From positions 1-63,847 of the forward strand of contig CANQPH010000013.1 in NCBI GenBank assembly GCA_947625675.1: DNA of 63,847 bases, written 5' to 3'. This DNA is from an uncultured Acetatifactor sp. Its GTDB lineage: Bacteria; Bacillota; Clostridia; Lachnospirales; Lachnospiraceae. The position numbers and the translations under genes are program-made. Below are positions 7,961 through 16,595 of this stretch, one piece after another. Each line of letters opens with the position of its first letter. The stretch's first letter is position 1. The notes under the pieces were generated by a model that worked only from the letters and a program-made list of their open reading frames with translations, had not been told where the DNA came from and made no database searches.

Positions 7961-9685
7961 ATGGAAAAGCTGGGACGTTATATCAAGCCCTACGTGGGCT
8001 TTATCATTTTGACCATGGGTATCAAGCTGCTGGGAGCGGTGCTGGAGTTGTTTATCCCTTATTTTATGGAGATCATCCTGGACGACGTGGTGCCGAAGGG
8101 AGAGCTGACGCCTATTTTCCTGTACGGCGGGCTGATGCTTCTGTGCGCCGCCGGGTGTCTGGCCGCCAACGTGGGGGCCAACCGCATGTCGGCGGTGAGC
8201 TCCGGCAAGATCACGAGAAAGCTGCGGTATGATCTTTTTGAAAAATTAGAGCATCTTTCCGCCAGGCAGATGGATCAGCTGACGGTTTCTTCGGCGGAAT
8301 CCCGGCTGACCAGCGATACCTACAACATCAACCAGCTTCTGGCCCGCATGCAGCGGCTGGGAATCCGGGCCCCCATCCTTCTTGCGGGCGGCGTGGTCAT
8401 GATGCTGGGCATGGATCCGGTGCTGGCCCTGGTGCTCATCGCCATGCTCCCCCTCATCGGCCTCATCGTCTACGTGGTGACCAAGAAAAGCGTGCCCCTT
8501 TATAAAGAGGAACAAAGCGTGCTGGACAGCGTGGTGCGGGTGCTTCAGGAAAACATCACCGGCGTGCGGGTGATCAAGGCCCTGAGCAAAACGGAGTATG
8601 AAAAAGAACGGTTCAACAAGGTGAACAGCGAGCTCACCCGGATTGATCAGAAGGCCGGAATGATCACGGCGGCCACCAACCCCTCCACTTCCCTGATCCT
8701 GAATCTGGGCTTGACCCTGGTGGTCCTGGTGGGGGCCTTCCGGGTCAATTCCGGCAACAGTCAGAGCGGCGTGATCATCGCTTTTCTGCAGTATTTCGTC
8801 ATGATCCTGAACGCCATGCTGGGCATCACCCGGATCTTCGTCATGTGGTCCAAGGGCGAGGCCAGTGCCCACAGGGTGGCGGACGTGCTGGCTTTGCCGG
8901 AGGATCTCAAGGTGTTGGATGCGCCGGCTCCTGCCGAGGCCCTTCCCCCTCACATAGAATTTCGCAACGTTACCTTTTCCTATACCGGTATCGGCGCCAA
9001 CCTGGAGCATTTGAGCTTTCAGCTGAAACGGGGGGAGAGCCTGGGCATCCTGGGGGAGACCGGTGCGGGCAAATCCACCATTTTGAATTTGTTGATGCGG
9101 TTTTACGATCCCCAGGAGGGAGAGATCCTGATCGATGGCCGGGACGTGCGCACCATTCCCAAGGAGGAGCTCCGTTCCAAGTTCGGGGTGGCCTTCCAGA
9201 ATGATTTCGTGATGGAGGGCACCATAGAGGATAATATCCGTTTCTTCCGGCCCCTGGAAGAGGGAGCGGTGAAAAAGGCATCCGAAGACGCCCAGGCGGC
9301 GGAGTTCATTGCCGCCAGGAAAGAGGGGATGAAGGCGGAAGTGGTGGTGCGGGGCAACAACCTCTCCGGAGGGCAGAAACAGCGGCTTTTGATTTCCAGG
9401 GCTCTGGCCGGGAATCCGGAGATATTGCTTTTGGATGATGCTTCCTCCGCCCTGGATTACCGAACCGACGCCAGTCTGCGGAAGGCCTTGCACAAAAATT
9501 ACAAGGATACCACCACCCTTCTGGTGGCCCAGCGGATCAGCTCCATCCAAAGCTGCAGCCATATCCTGGTGCTGTCGGATGGCAAGACCATCGGCTACGG
9601 CACTCACCGGGAACTGCTGGAATCCTGCGAAGAGTACTGCGCCATCGCCAGGTCCCAGATGGGAGAGGGGCGGGTGAGCGCATAA
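7961..9685 (+). CDS. ABC exporter subunit 1 (degenerate-site half)
   Basis: A 574-aa half-transporter: six-helix membrane domain, then a nucleotide-binding domain with Walker A GETGAGKST (about residue 365), signature LSGGQKQR (about 467) and Walker B LLLDDASSALD (about 488). The residue after the Walker B Asp is Asp instead of the catalytic Glu, as in the degenerate half of LmrCD/BmrCD/TM287-288-type heterodimers. The partner gene follows after 34 nt. GGAGATTTAG precedes the start. A MarR-regulated multidrug or lipid exporter is the likely role. Confidence 0.85.
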   Translation: MEKLGRYIKPYVGFIILTMGIKLLGAVLELFIPYFMEIILDDVVPKGELTPIFLYGGLMLLCAAGCLAANVGANRMSAVSSGKITRKLRYDLFEKLEHLSARQMDQLTVSSAESRLTSDTYNINQLLARMQRLGIRAPILLAGGVVMMLGMDPVLALVLIAMLPLIGLIVYVVTKKSVPLYKEEQSVLDSVVRVLQENITGVRVIKALSKTEYEKERFNKVNSELTRIDQKAGMITAATNPSTSLILNLGLTLVVLVGAFRVNSGNSQSGVIIAFLQYFVMILNAMLGITRIFVMWSKGEASAHRVADVLALPEDLKVLDAPAPAEALPPHIEFRNVTFSYTGIGANLEHLSFQLKRGESLGILGETGAGKSTILNLLMRFYDPQEGEILIDGRDVRTIPKEELRSKFGVAFQNDFVMEGTIEDNIRFFRPLEEGAVKKASEDAQAAEFIAARKEGMKAEVVVRGNNLSGGQKQRLLISRALAGNPEILLLDDASSALDYRTDASLRKALHKNYKDTTTLLVAQRISSIQSCSHILVLSDGKTIGYGTHRELLESCEEYCAIARSQMGEGRVSA

Positions 9686-9719
9686 CGTTTGAGGAATACG
9701 AGCAAAGGAGAATTTGATC

Positions 9720-11546
9720 ATGCCGAAACAAGGTCCCGCCATGAAGGTGGAGGCCCACATTGGCCCCACGGAAGACAATGAGAAACAGAGCTTTACCGGA
9801 GCGAAGCGTTCCCGGGGGGTGCTGCTTTTGCGCCTGTGGCAGTATCTGGGCCGGAACCGCCTGCTCTTGGTCCTGGCTCTGGTTTTGTCCATATCCAGCA
9901 GCCTTTTTTCCCTGTACGGTCCCAAGCTTTCCGGCCAGGCCATCAACGCCATCGACCTGGGGGAGGGAAAGGTGGATTTTTCCACCGTTTTTTCCTGCGT
10001 GATTTTGATGGCGATCTTTTATCTGTTGTCCGCCATTCTCACCTACCTGCTGAACGCCGTCATGATTCGTCTGTCCAAGAAGATTTCCAAGCAGATGCGG
10101 CACGATATTTTTGAAAACATGTCCAGGCTGCCGGTGAGCTTTTACGATAAATATCAGACCGGCAACATCATCAGCATCGTCACCTATGACGTGGATACGG
10201 TAAATCAGTCCATGTCCTCGGATCTTCTGCAGATCCTGCAGAGCGTCGTCACCGTGGCGGTTTCCTTTATCATGATGCTCACCATTGCGCCGAAGCTGGT
10301 GATCATTTTCCTGTTCACCGTGCCAGCCACCGCCTTCTTCACCAGATGGCTGGCCGGCAGGGTCCGCCCCATGTTCCGGAAGCGCAGCGCCAAGCTGGGG
10401 GAGCTTAACGGTTTCGTGGAGGAAATGATTTCCGGCCAGAAGACAATTCGGGCTTACGGCAGGGAAGGAGAGGTGCTGGAGAAATTCGAAGAAAAAAACA
10501 AGATCGCCGTGGACGCCTATACCGTGGCGGAGGCCAACGGCACCGTCACCGGCCCCGCCGTCACCTGTATCAACAATATTTCCCTGACTCTGGTCTGTGT
10601 GTTCGGGGCCTTATTGTTTTTGAGCGGGGACATTCTGCTGGGGGATCTGTCCAGCTTCGTCCAGTATTCCCGTAAATTCTCCGGCCCCATCAACGAAGTG
10701 GCCAACATCATCGCAGAGCTGCAGAGCGCCTTCGCGGCGGCGGAGCGGGTGTTCGGCCTCATCGATGCGGAACCGGAAAAAGAGGATGCTCCGGACGCCG
10801 TCGTCCTCTCCGACGTGCAGGGAAGGGTGGATCTGGACCACGTGGACTTCTCTTATGTGCCCGGGAATCCCATCATCAAGGATTTCAGCATGACGGCTCA
10901 GCCCGGCTCCCTCACGGCCATCGTGGGACCCACCGGGGCGGGGAAGACCACCATCATCAACCTCCTGATGCGGTTTTACGACGTGGACGGGGGAGCGGTG
11001 CTGGTGGACGGCCGGGACGTCCGGGGGATGACGAGGGATTCCCTGCGCCGGGCCTACACCATGGTGCTGCAGGATACCTGGCTTTTTTACGGCACGATTT
11101 TTGACAACATCGCCTACGGCAAACCCGGGGCTACCATGGAAGAGGTGGTGCGGGCGGCCAAGGCGGCCCGGATCCATTCCTACATTTCCCGGCTGCCGGA
11201 AAGCTATAATACCATACTTTCCGACAACGGAACCAGCATTTCCAAGGGCCAGAAGCAGCTTCTCACCATCGCCCGGGCCATGCTGCTGGATGCCAACATG
11301 CTGATCCTGGATGAGGCCACCTCCAACGTGGATACCCGGACGGAGCAGCAGATTCAGGCCGCCATGCGGGAACTGATGAAGGATAAGACCTGCTTCGTCA
11401 TCGCCCACCGTCTCTCCACCATCCGCTCCGCCAACCACATCCTGGTCATGCGGGACGGCCGGGTGGTGGAACAGGGCACCCATGAAAGCCTGATGGCGGC
11501 GGGAGGCTTCTACCACGAGCTCTACCAGGCCCAGTTCGAGACGTAA
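9720..11546 (+). CDS. ABC exporter subunit 2 (catalytic-site half)
   Basis: A 608-aa half-transporter with Walker A GPTGAGKTT (about residue 403), Walker B MLILDEATSNVD with the catalytic Glu, and an altered signature SKGQKQL in place of SGGQ. Together with subunit 1 this gives one consensus and one degenerate ATP site, typical of heterodimeric exporters. The ATG at 9720 is preceded by AAAGGAG at a 9-nt spacing. An in-frame TTG two codons upstream is less likely. Confidence 0.85.
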   Translation: MPKQGPAMKVEAHIGPTEDNEKQSFTGAKRSRGVLLLRLWQYLGRNRLLLVLALVLSISSSLFSLYGPKLSGQAINAIDLGEGKVDFSTVFSCVILMAIFYLLSAILTYLLNAVMIRLSKKISKQMRHDIFENMSRLPVSFYDKYQTGNIISIVTYDVDTVNQSMSSDLLQILQSVVTVAVSFIMMLTIAPKLVIIFLFTVPATAFFTRWLAGRVRPMFRKRSAKLGELNGFVEEMISGQKTIRAYGREGEVLEKFEEKNKIAVDAYTVAEANGTVTGPAVTCINNISLTLVCVFGALLFLSGDILLGDLSSFVQYSRKFSGPINEVANIIAELQSAFAAAERVFGLIDAEPEKEDAPDAVVLSDVQGRVDLDHVDFSYVPGNPIIKDFSMTAQPGSLTAIVGPTGAGKTTIINLLMRFYDVDGGAVLVDGRDVRGMTRDSLRRAYTMVLQDTWLFYGTIFDNIAYGKPGATMEEVVRAAKAARIHSYISRLPESYNTILSDNGTSISKGQKQLLTIARAMLLDANMLILDEATSNVDTRTEQQIQAAMRELMKDKTCFVIAHRLSTIRSANHILVMRDGRVVEQGTHESLMAAGGFYHELYQAQFET

Positions 11547-11631
11547 TCTATTCCTGATGGAAATTCATTCATGCTTCCTGCTCAGGTCGCAAGCTTGAGC
11601 CACAGTCTGCATCCTATATATGTGGAAAGGA

Positions 11632-11669
11632 TTGCAACTGTTGCAAAAGGAAAGTATTTATGATAAACT
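11632..11669 (+). promoter_or_regulatory. Promoter with overlapping palindrome ahead of the GT-C-like gene
   Basis: The perfect palindrome TTGCAAC-T-GTTGCAA (11632-11646) overlaps a -35 TTGCAA (11641-11646). A 17-nt spacer and TAAACT (11664-11669) follow. The GTTGC half-site is shared with the palindrome at the MarR promoter. The rest of the 170-nt gap shows nothing else recognisable. Confidence 0.5.
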
Positions 11670-11715
11670 GAAAAAGTCCACGTCAGGATTGTAGAAGAAG
11701 GAGGCTTCAGGCAAG

Positions 11716-13442
11716 ATGCATCAGGAAAAAGTGCGGCGGATGTTATATGATGGCGGTACGGAAAAGAGTTTTCGTATTTTTAAAGGATTTCTGATGATTA
11801 CAGCCATTGCACTCGGTTTAAAATATATTTTTGTTGATTTTGGCATAGACGCAGAATTTCAGATTTCCATGTCATACCGGCTGGCAAAAGGGGATGTCAT
11901 GTTCAAAGAGATGTGGGAGCCGGTTCAGACGTCGGCATTCTTATGCGCTTTTTTTATTAAAATCTATCTGACTTTGTTTCATACTACCACAGGCATTGTC
12001 CTATATTTGCAGGTGCTGGGGATTTTGGTGGACGGCACCATATCGTATTTGCTGTACAGAGTGGTCAGCAGGCATCTGCATTGTGACAATGCTGCATGTA
12101 TCATGGCATGGATTTTCTTTGTGGTTTCCCCGAAGGACGTGCCGATACCGGACTATGCAAACATGCAGGTGTGGTTTTCTGTGCTGTTATGTTTGACTTT
12201 GTTTTTATATTATGAGAACAGAAAGCGCAGATGGATTTTCCTTTCAGCCGTGTGTTTGTGGGGGGGGTGGTATCTTACCCGTCTTGCCTGATTCTGTTTT
12301 TGGTTGGAATGATATTTCTGCTTTATTTACATGAAAAAAAAGACTGTCTTCTATTTTTTATTGTTTGTTTCTGCCTGGGGATTGGATATCTGTGTTTTAT
12401 ATTGCGGCGAGTCTCCATTCATGAATTCTTGGCATCTTTGCATGGAATGTTATCATTGGAAACAACTCATTCGATGGGACTGCTGGAAAAAAGTGCGGCA
12501 TATTTGAAAGATGGCTTGATTATTCTGGCTGTTTTTGTGATTTGCTATGTGATTTCTTGCTTGGCGGCGGACGCAATCAGCAGAAAACGCATGTCGGGCA
12601 GATATGGAAAGATACTGACGGATACGTTGTTTTGTGGATTTATATTGTTCATCAGCCTATACACAGTTATCTTTTGGCAGAATTACGTTAGATATAGTTA
12701 TTCTTTGATCTTTCTCGCCTTCATTTTTACGGGAACGCATTATGCCAAAAGGCTGCCGCCGAATCTGCGCTGCCTTTATCTGTTGGGTACGATTATTTCG
12801 CTCTTCCAGTTAGCGGCCACGTTGCTCTTAACCAATTTAACCCTGCTTGCTTCGGTTCCTTATGTGCTGATTGGGTTTGTCATGTCGATGCTGCCTATCT
12901 CTGCGGAGATAAAGACAGTAGACGCAAAAGGATTGCAGCGGAAGCTGAAGACGGTGTTTCTGCTTTGTACGGTGATTTTCTTGGCAGGCAGGAACGCCTA
13001 TATTATCCGGCCAATGAACGGCGATGTTGCGACATTGGGCGAAATTGCGGGGATTGTAAAAAGCGGTCCGGCAATCGGTGTGATTTCGGAATATATGGGG
13101 CCTTATATGCAAAATGAGTCCATGAAAGAATGGAAACAATATATTCATGATGGTGACGCCATTTATCTGATCGGAGGCTCCTTGGATACATTGGGGTACC
13201 TGTACGCCGACACCACGATTGCGGCGCCTTCTCTGGTGCCTACGCCGGGATATAATGAAAATTTATTGAACTATTGGAAAATGAATCCTGAGAAATATCC
13301 GGATGTGATAGTTGCATCCTGTTGGTACGGCAAGGAAAATCCGCTGCTGACAGAGGACAGTTGGATCATGCGGTGGATTGAACAGGAATACATGCCCCAG
13401 TATGTGATTGACGGAAAATATTGGAGATATTATTTCAGGTAG
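11716..13442 (+). pseudogene. GT-C-like polytopic membrane protein, frameshifted at a G8 tract
   Basis: Two overlapping frames form one protein. The first (191 codons) ends in WGGWYLTRLA. The second continues from the G run at 12260-12267 to the stop at 13442. With nine Gs the reading would be continuous (CLWGGVVSYPSC...) and give about 575 aa. The protein has about ten hydrophobic segments and an early periplasmic-loop motif DAEFQISMSYRLAKG, which recalls GT-C glycosyltransferases (PMT/ArnT-like). AAGGAGG precedes the ATG. Base composition is clearly AT-richer than the neighbours, suggesting acquisition. This may be a phase-OFF state, a true pseudogene or a homopolymer sequencing error. Confidence 0.65.
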
Positions 13443-13491
13443 TTTTTGGCTTGGAGGTCAGCAGTTATCCAATCTTAAGAAATATCCTGAG

Positions 13492-13535
13492 AAATATTTT
13501 GAAAAAACAAGTCCGGGAAATATTTTGAAAAAACA
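13492..13535 (+). repeat. 18-bp direct repeat upstream of tRNA-Leu
   Basis: AAATATTTTGAAAAAACA occurs at 13492-13509 and again at 13518-13535, just before the tRNA promoter. Confidence 0.8.
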
Positions 13536-13536
13536 G

Positions 13537-13565
13537 TTGACATTTTCTTTAAATAATGGTACTAT
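13537..13565 (+). promoter_or_regulatory. tRNA-Leu(AAG) promoter
   Basis: TTGACA, 17 nt, TACTAT, about 39 nt ahead of the tRNA 5' end. Confidence 0.75.
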
Positions 13566-13603
13566 CAATTTTGCGCACGGAAAGAGTGAAGTGCGTGGAG
13601 TTT

Positions 13604-13687
13604 GCGGAAGTGTCGGAACTGGCAGACGAGCAAGACTAAGGATCTTGTGGTGGTTACACCGTGTGGGTTCAAGTCCCATCTTCCGCA
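13604..13687 (+). tRNA. tRNA-Leu (anticodon AAG)
   Basis: An 84-nt class II tRNA with acceptor GCGGAAG/CTTCCGC, a long variable arm and the T-loop GGTTCAAGTCC. The anticodon stem CAAGA/TCTTG encloses the loop CTAAGGA, giving AAG, which reads CUU. The 3' CCA is not encoded. Confidence 0.92.
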
Positions 13688-13702
13688 GGAAAAAGGAAAA
13701 GT

Positions 13703-13739
13703 GATAGACATGGCGAAGCGCTGTGCCTATCCTTTTTTA
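13703..13739 (+). terminator. Terminator after tRNA-Leu(AAG)
   Basis: GATAGACATGGCG pairs imperfectly with CGCTGTGCCTATC, followed by CTTTTTTAT. Confidence 0.6.
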
Positions 13740-13781
13740 TAATTTCATCAGATAATGAAACGCAAATCACGGATTACAAGG

Positions 13782-13828
13782 AAAGAGTCAGGATTTGGGT
13801 AATTCCCATTTTCCTGGCTCTTTTTTTG
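13782..13828 (+). terminator. Second stem-loop with T run
   Basis: AAAGAGTCAGGA and TCCTGGCTCTTT form a stem followed by seven Ts. It may act in both directions, ending the leftward integrase transcript as well. The rest of 13829-13909 holds nothing recognisable except a weak look-alike (GAGAGGAGAACCGC) of the inverted-repeat sequence. Confidence 0.6.
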
Positions 13829-13909
13829 TTTCAAATCACAGTTCTGCCCGGAGAGGAGAACCGCACTTAATATGTACTTTGCTATCGGATGGACTTGTTT
13901 AAGTTATTT

Positions 13910-13930
13910 GGTCGCAGAGTTCTCCCCTCT
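13910..13930 (+). repeat. Left arm of a 21-bp perfect inverted repeat (IR-L)
   Basis: The sequence begins GGTCGCAGAG and ends CTCCCCTCT. It is the exact reverse complement of 15409-15429; the identity stops at both edges. The pair encloses 1,478 bp containing only the tyrosine recombinase gene and its flanks. Confidence 0.9.
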
Positions 13931-14045
13931 ATGATCCGAACGCTTTTCCCATCCAGCGCAGCCCTTTTTTCTCCTTGGATTCAATCCGCCAACAAAAAAT
14001 CAAAGAGTTTTTGGCCGTCCGACTAAAAAGTTTGACTGCGATTGT

Positions 14046-15161
14046 TCACAAGCCCACGGCCGTCAGTTTATCCATGTTTGCTCTCTTCATCTCTATGGAA
14101 GAATGGACATATCGATCAAGGGTGATGGTGGTATTGGCATGGCCCAAAATTTCGCTGAGGCTTTTGATCTCAAAACCAGCTTCTACGCAGCGGGTGGCAA
14201 AAGTGTGGCGGATTGTGTGAAAATGAACGCCCATGAGTCCGCACTCCTTCGTATATTTCGCAAGCTTCTTCTGCACTTGCCGGGGCTCAACAAATTGTTC
14301 CGTGCCGCTCAAGAGAAAAGCCGCAGGACAATGGGGATCAAATCGCTCGCAAAGCCTGACTGCGCTCTCGGTGAGAGGAATCGTCCGAATCGAAGTATCG
14401 CTCTTAGGGCTGCCAATCATCACCTTTGTTTTGCCGGCTCCCGTACATTCATAATCTCTGAGCCTCTGCATGGTGGCGGACACACGAATCGTCCTGTTTT
14501 TCAACGAGACGTCCTCCCACCTTAAGGCACACAACTCTCCAATTCTAAGACCGGTGAACAGTGCCAGAAGAATGCCGAATTTGCATTCGTCCGTATCCGT
14601 TTGCAGATATGACACAAAGCGCCGCTGTTCATCGATGTCGAGGATGCGGGCTTCCTTTTTCTGCCCTTTGGGATAAGTGATTTCAACCCTGGGAAATATG
14701 TCGGGAAACTGTACTGCCGTATATTTCAAAATCGTGTGCAGCACCGTGAGGATATCCTGCACAGTTTTGGCCGCAAGGCCCTCATCCAGCAATTCTTGTT
14801 TGAATTGTTCCACAAGCTGCGTACTGATTCCCAGCGGAAAACAACCTCCCAGCTTGGGTAAAATGTGCTTCTTCAGGATCGTATCATATTTAACGTAGGT
14901 GGATTCTTTCACTTTATACTTCTCCCATTGAAGCCATTCTTCACAGAAAAAAGTAAATCTGTGGCGGTTATTCGTCGCAGGTACGGGCTTGTCAGCCAGC
15001 AGCGCCGCTCTGCATCGTGTCACCTTTTCTTTTGCCTCCGCATAGGTTTTCCCGTAACAAAACCCATACTTAACTTTGCCGGAAAGCTCATATCCCTTGA
15101 TATATCTCGCTTCCCAACGTCCGTCCTTTCGTTTGAAAATATTTTCGCCTTTTCTTGGCAT
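14046..15161 (-). CDS. Tyrosine recombinase (phage-integrase family)
   Basis: A 371-aa recombinase. The N-terminal AP2-like arm-binding segment (GRWEARYIKGY) is followed by a SAM-like core-binding domain (about 65-165) and the catalytic domain. All catalytic residues are visible: R206 (TGLRIGEL), K253, H315 and R318 (HTIRH), H341 (GHAN) and Y351 (DRYVH). AAGGAGG precedes the start on the minus strand. No excisionase, relaxase or phage gene is nearby, and the gene sits alone between two perfect inverted repeats. That suggests inversion of its own segment more than element integration. The protein family itself is usually annotated as an integrase of mobile elements. Confidence 0.9.
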   Translation of the reverse strand: MPRKGENIFKRKDGRWEARYIKGYELSGKVKYGFCYGKTYAEAKEKVTRCRAALLADKPVPATNNRHRFTFFCEEWLQWEKYKVKESTYVKYDTILKKHILPKLGGCFPLGISTQLVEQFKQELLDEGLAAKTVQDILTVLHTILKYTAVQFPDIFPRVEITYPKGQKKEARILDIDEQRRFVSYLQTDTDECKFGILLALFTGLRIGELCALRWEDVSLKNRTIRVSATMQRLRDYECTGAGKTKVMIGSPKSDTSIRTIPLTESAVRLCERFDPHCPAAFLLSGTEQFVEPRQVQKKLAKYTKECGLMGVHFHTIRHTFATRCVEAGFEIKSLSEILGHANTTITLDRYVHSSIEMKRANMDKLTAVGL

Positions 15162-15347
15162 GTCGTTCCCTCCTTGTATTGAAAAAATTTACGACCCATA
15201 ATGTATCAACCGGAAGTCGCCCCTCCTTGACTGCTGTTCTGACTGCGATAAACGCAAATCGAAACCATTCTGAGCAAAAAAAGCTATTTGTAAATGAGGT
15301 GTCAGCCTTTCCAAATATAGTTTTTTCTGTTTTTTTACCCCAAGCAC

Positions 15348-15376
15348 TTGAAAATGAGCGATCAGTGTGTTAAACT
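15348..15376 (+). promoter_or_regulatory. Outward promoter inside the invertible segment, facing the RiPP operon
   Basis: TTGAAA, a 17-nt spacer and TAAACT, with TGT immediately before the -10 box making an extended -10. It lies 33 bp inside the right inverted repeat and reads rightwards towards the kinase gene at 15535. A T-rich stretch lies just upstream. No competing promoter of this quality was seen between the repeat and the operon. Confidence 0.55.
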
Positions 15377-15408
15377 ATACACGTTTTAGGGATTTTGAAT
15401 GCAGACGC

Positions 15409-15429
15409 AGAGGGGAGAACTCTGCGACC
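15409..15429 (+). repeat. Right arm of the 21-bp perfect inverted repeat (IR-R)
   Basis: The sequence begins AGAGGGGAG and ends CTCTGCGACC, the exact reverse complement of 13910-13930. It also contains a local palindrome (CGCAGAG...CTCTGCG with its left neighbour). It lies 106 bp upstream of the first gene of the RiPP operon. Confidence 0.9.
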
Positions 15430-15534
15430 CGGTCTTCCAGGTAAAATTTTACTCGCTTTAGAACATTTTGTTTAGTCGGATAGGAAAAAGCATTCATTCA
15501 CATTATGTATTATTCTCGCAAGGTTAAATGTCAA

Positions 15535-16344
15535 ATGGAAAAAAATGTTTATCGATTTGCGGGACATGCGGTGGAGATATGTTCGCTGTATCCGCAGATA
15601 CAGACAATGTGCAGCGGGTATCGGACGACCGATTGCCCGGAGCTGTCTTTGTCCGTCAGTCAGAGAGACATCGACGATGAGCGCAGAAGGTCTGAGGAAG
15701 AGCGCAGAAGGCCCGATGATGAGATCGAAGGATCTGATGATAAGCGCAGAAGGCCCGACAAAGAGAGAACCGCCTGGGATGGGCAAGGTCGCCGCTCTCA
15801 TGACGCATATCTGGAGACGCTGGCCGTCTACCGTAAGCTCGCGGAGAGTCTGATAGAATACGACACCCTGTTGTTTCACGGATCTGCCGTAGCCGTGGAC
15901 GGCGTATGTTATCTTTTCGCCGCAAAAAGCGGCACGGGAAAGTCCACTCACGTTCGTTTCTGGCGGGAGCTTTTGGGTGGGCGGGCCGTCATGGTGAACG
16001 ATGACAAACCGCTTCTCGCCATTTCCGACAAGGGCGCCATCGTCTGGGGAACGCCGTGGGACGGGAAGCATCGCCTAAGCAGCAATATTTCAGTGCCATT
16101 GCGGGCGATCTGCCTTTTGGAACGAGGGGAGAAAAACAGCATTGAACCTATTTCACAAAAAGAGGCCTGGCCAGCGCTTTGGAGGCAGAGTTATCATCCG
16201 GCCGAGCCGGATAAGCTGAAGCGGACATTGGCTCTGGTGGACGGCCTTTCAAAACACGCCAGGCTATATCGGTTGAATTGCACGCCGGACATTCAGGCGG
16301 CCCGCATGGCCTATGAGGCAATGAGAAAAGGAGAATCACTATGA
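15535..16344 (+). CDS. HPr-kinase-like P-loop protein of a RiPP operon
   Basis: About 269 aa. It has the P-loop AAKSGTGKST (about residues 129-138) followed by VNDDKPLL, the pattern of HPr kinase/phosphorylase-like proteins (HprK C-terminal fold) found in RiPP clusters, for example Firmicutes lasso clusters, where they can phosphorylate the precursor. Residues about 47-78 are an Arg/Glu/Asp-rich insert made of 21-bp repeats. The start is uncertain: ATG 15535 is preferred over ATG 15505 because AAGG precedes it. The gene overlaps the next one by ATGA, so translation is probably coupled. Its target may be the precursor peptide downstream. Confidence 0.7.
   Translation: MEKNVYRFAGHAVEICSLYPQIQTMCSGYRTTDCPELSLSVSQRDIDDERRRSEEERRRPDDEIEGSDDKRRRPDKERTAWDGQGRRSHDAYLETLAVYRKLAESLIEYDTLLFHGSAVAVDGVCYLFAAKSGTGKSTHVRFWRELLGGRAVMVNDDKPLLAISDKGAIVWGTPWDGKHRLSSNISVPLRAICLLERGEKNSIEPISQKEAWPALWRQSYHPAEPDKLKRTLALVDGLSKHARLYRLNCTPDIQAARMAYEAMRKGESL
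15681..15768 (+). repeat. 21-bp-period coding repeat in the kinase-like gene
   Basis: The word GCGCAGAAGG recurs at 15681, 15702 and 15744 (spacings 21 and 42 bp), coding ERRRSEE, ERRRPDD and KRRRPDK. The third unit in phase has diverged. Confidence 0.7.
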
Positions 16345-16595
16345 AACTGAAGGACACATTTATCACCTATTCTCTTGGCGGAGAGCATACCACGGTAGCA
16401 ACGGAGGGTTTTTCCGGCATCGTCCGGAGCAACGGCACTGCCGCATTCATCATCGAATCGTTGAAGACTCCCACCACGCCGGAGCAAATCGTGGACGCCA
16501 TGGCGGCGAAATACGATGCGCCCAAGGAAAGGATCGAGAAGGACGTGGCGGGGGTGCTGGCGCAGCTGCGTTCCATCGGGGCCATTGAGGATTGA
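16341..16595 (+). CDS. PqqD-family protein (RiPP recognition element)
   Basis: An 84-aa small winged-helix protein of the PqqD/RRE type: an N-terminal beta region (TFITYSLGGEHTTVA), GFSGIVRSNGTAAFIIESL, then TPEQIVDAMAAKYDAPKERI and a C-terminal helix. RREs bind the leader of a precursor peptide and present it to modifying enzymes, here presumably the two radical SAM proteins and possibly the kinase. The ATG overlaps the upstream stop codon (ATGA). Confidence 0.85.
   Translation: MKLKDTFITYSLGGEHTTVATEGFSGIVRSNGTAAFIIESLKTPTTPEQIVDAMAAKYDAPKERIEKDVAGVLAQLRSIGAIED

Noticed and set aside
9100..11546. Degenerate motifs in the ABC exporter as signs of decay
   Set aside because: The altered Walker B Glu in one half and altered signature in the other are the normal complementary pattern of heterodimeric exporters.
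13408..13704. 98-codon frame across the tRNA-Leu gene
   Set aside because: It overlaps the tRNA and its promoter entirely and has no ribosome-binding site.
13853..13866. Third copy of the inverted-repeat sequence (GAGAGGAGAACCGC)
   Set aside because: It matches only part of the 21-bp arm, with mismatches; too weak to count as a recombination site.
14103..15373. Plus-strand open frames opposite the recombinase gene
   Set aside because: They are shadows of the minus-strand recombinase: no ribosome-binding sites and no family-like sequence, while the minus strand carries all catalytic motifs.
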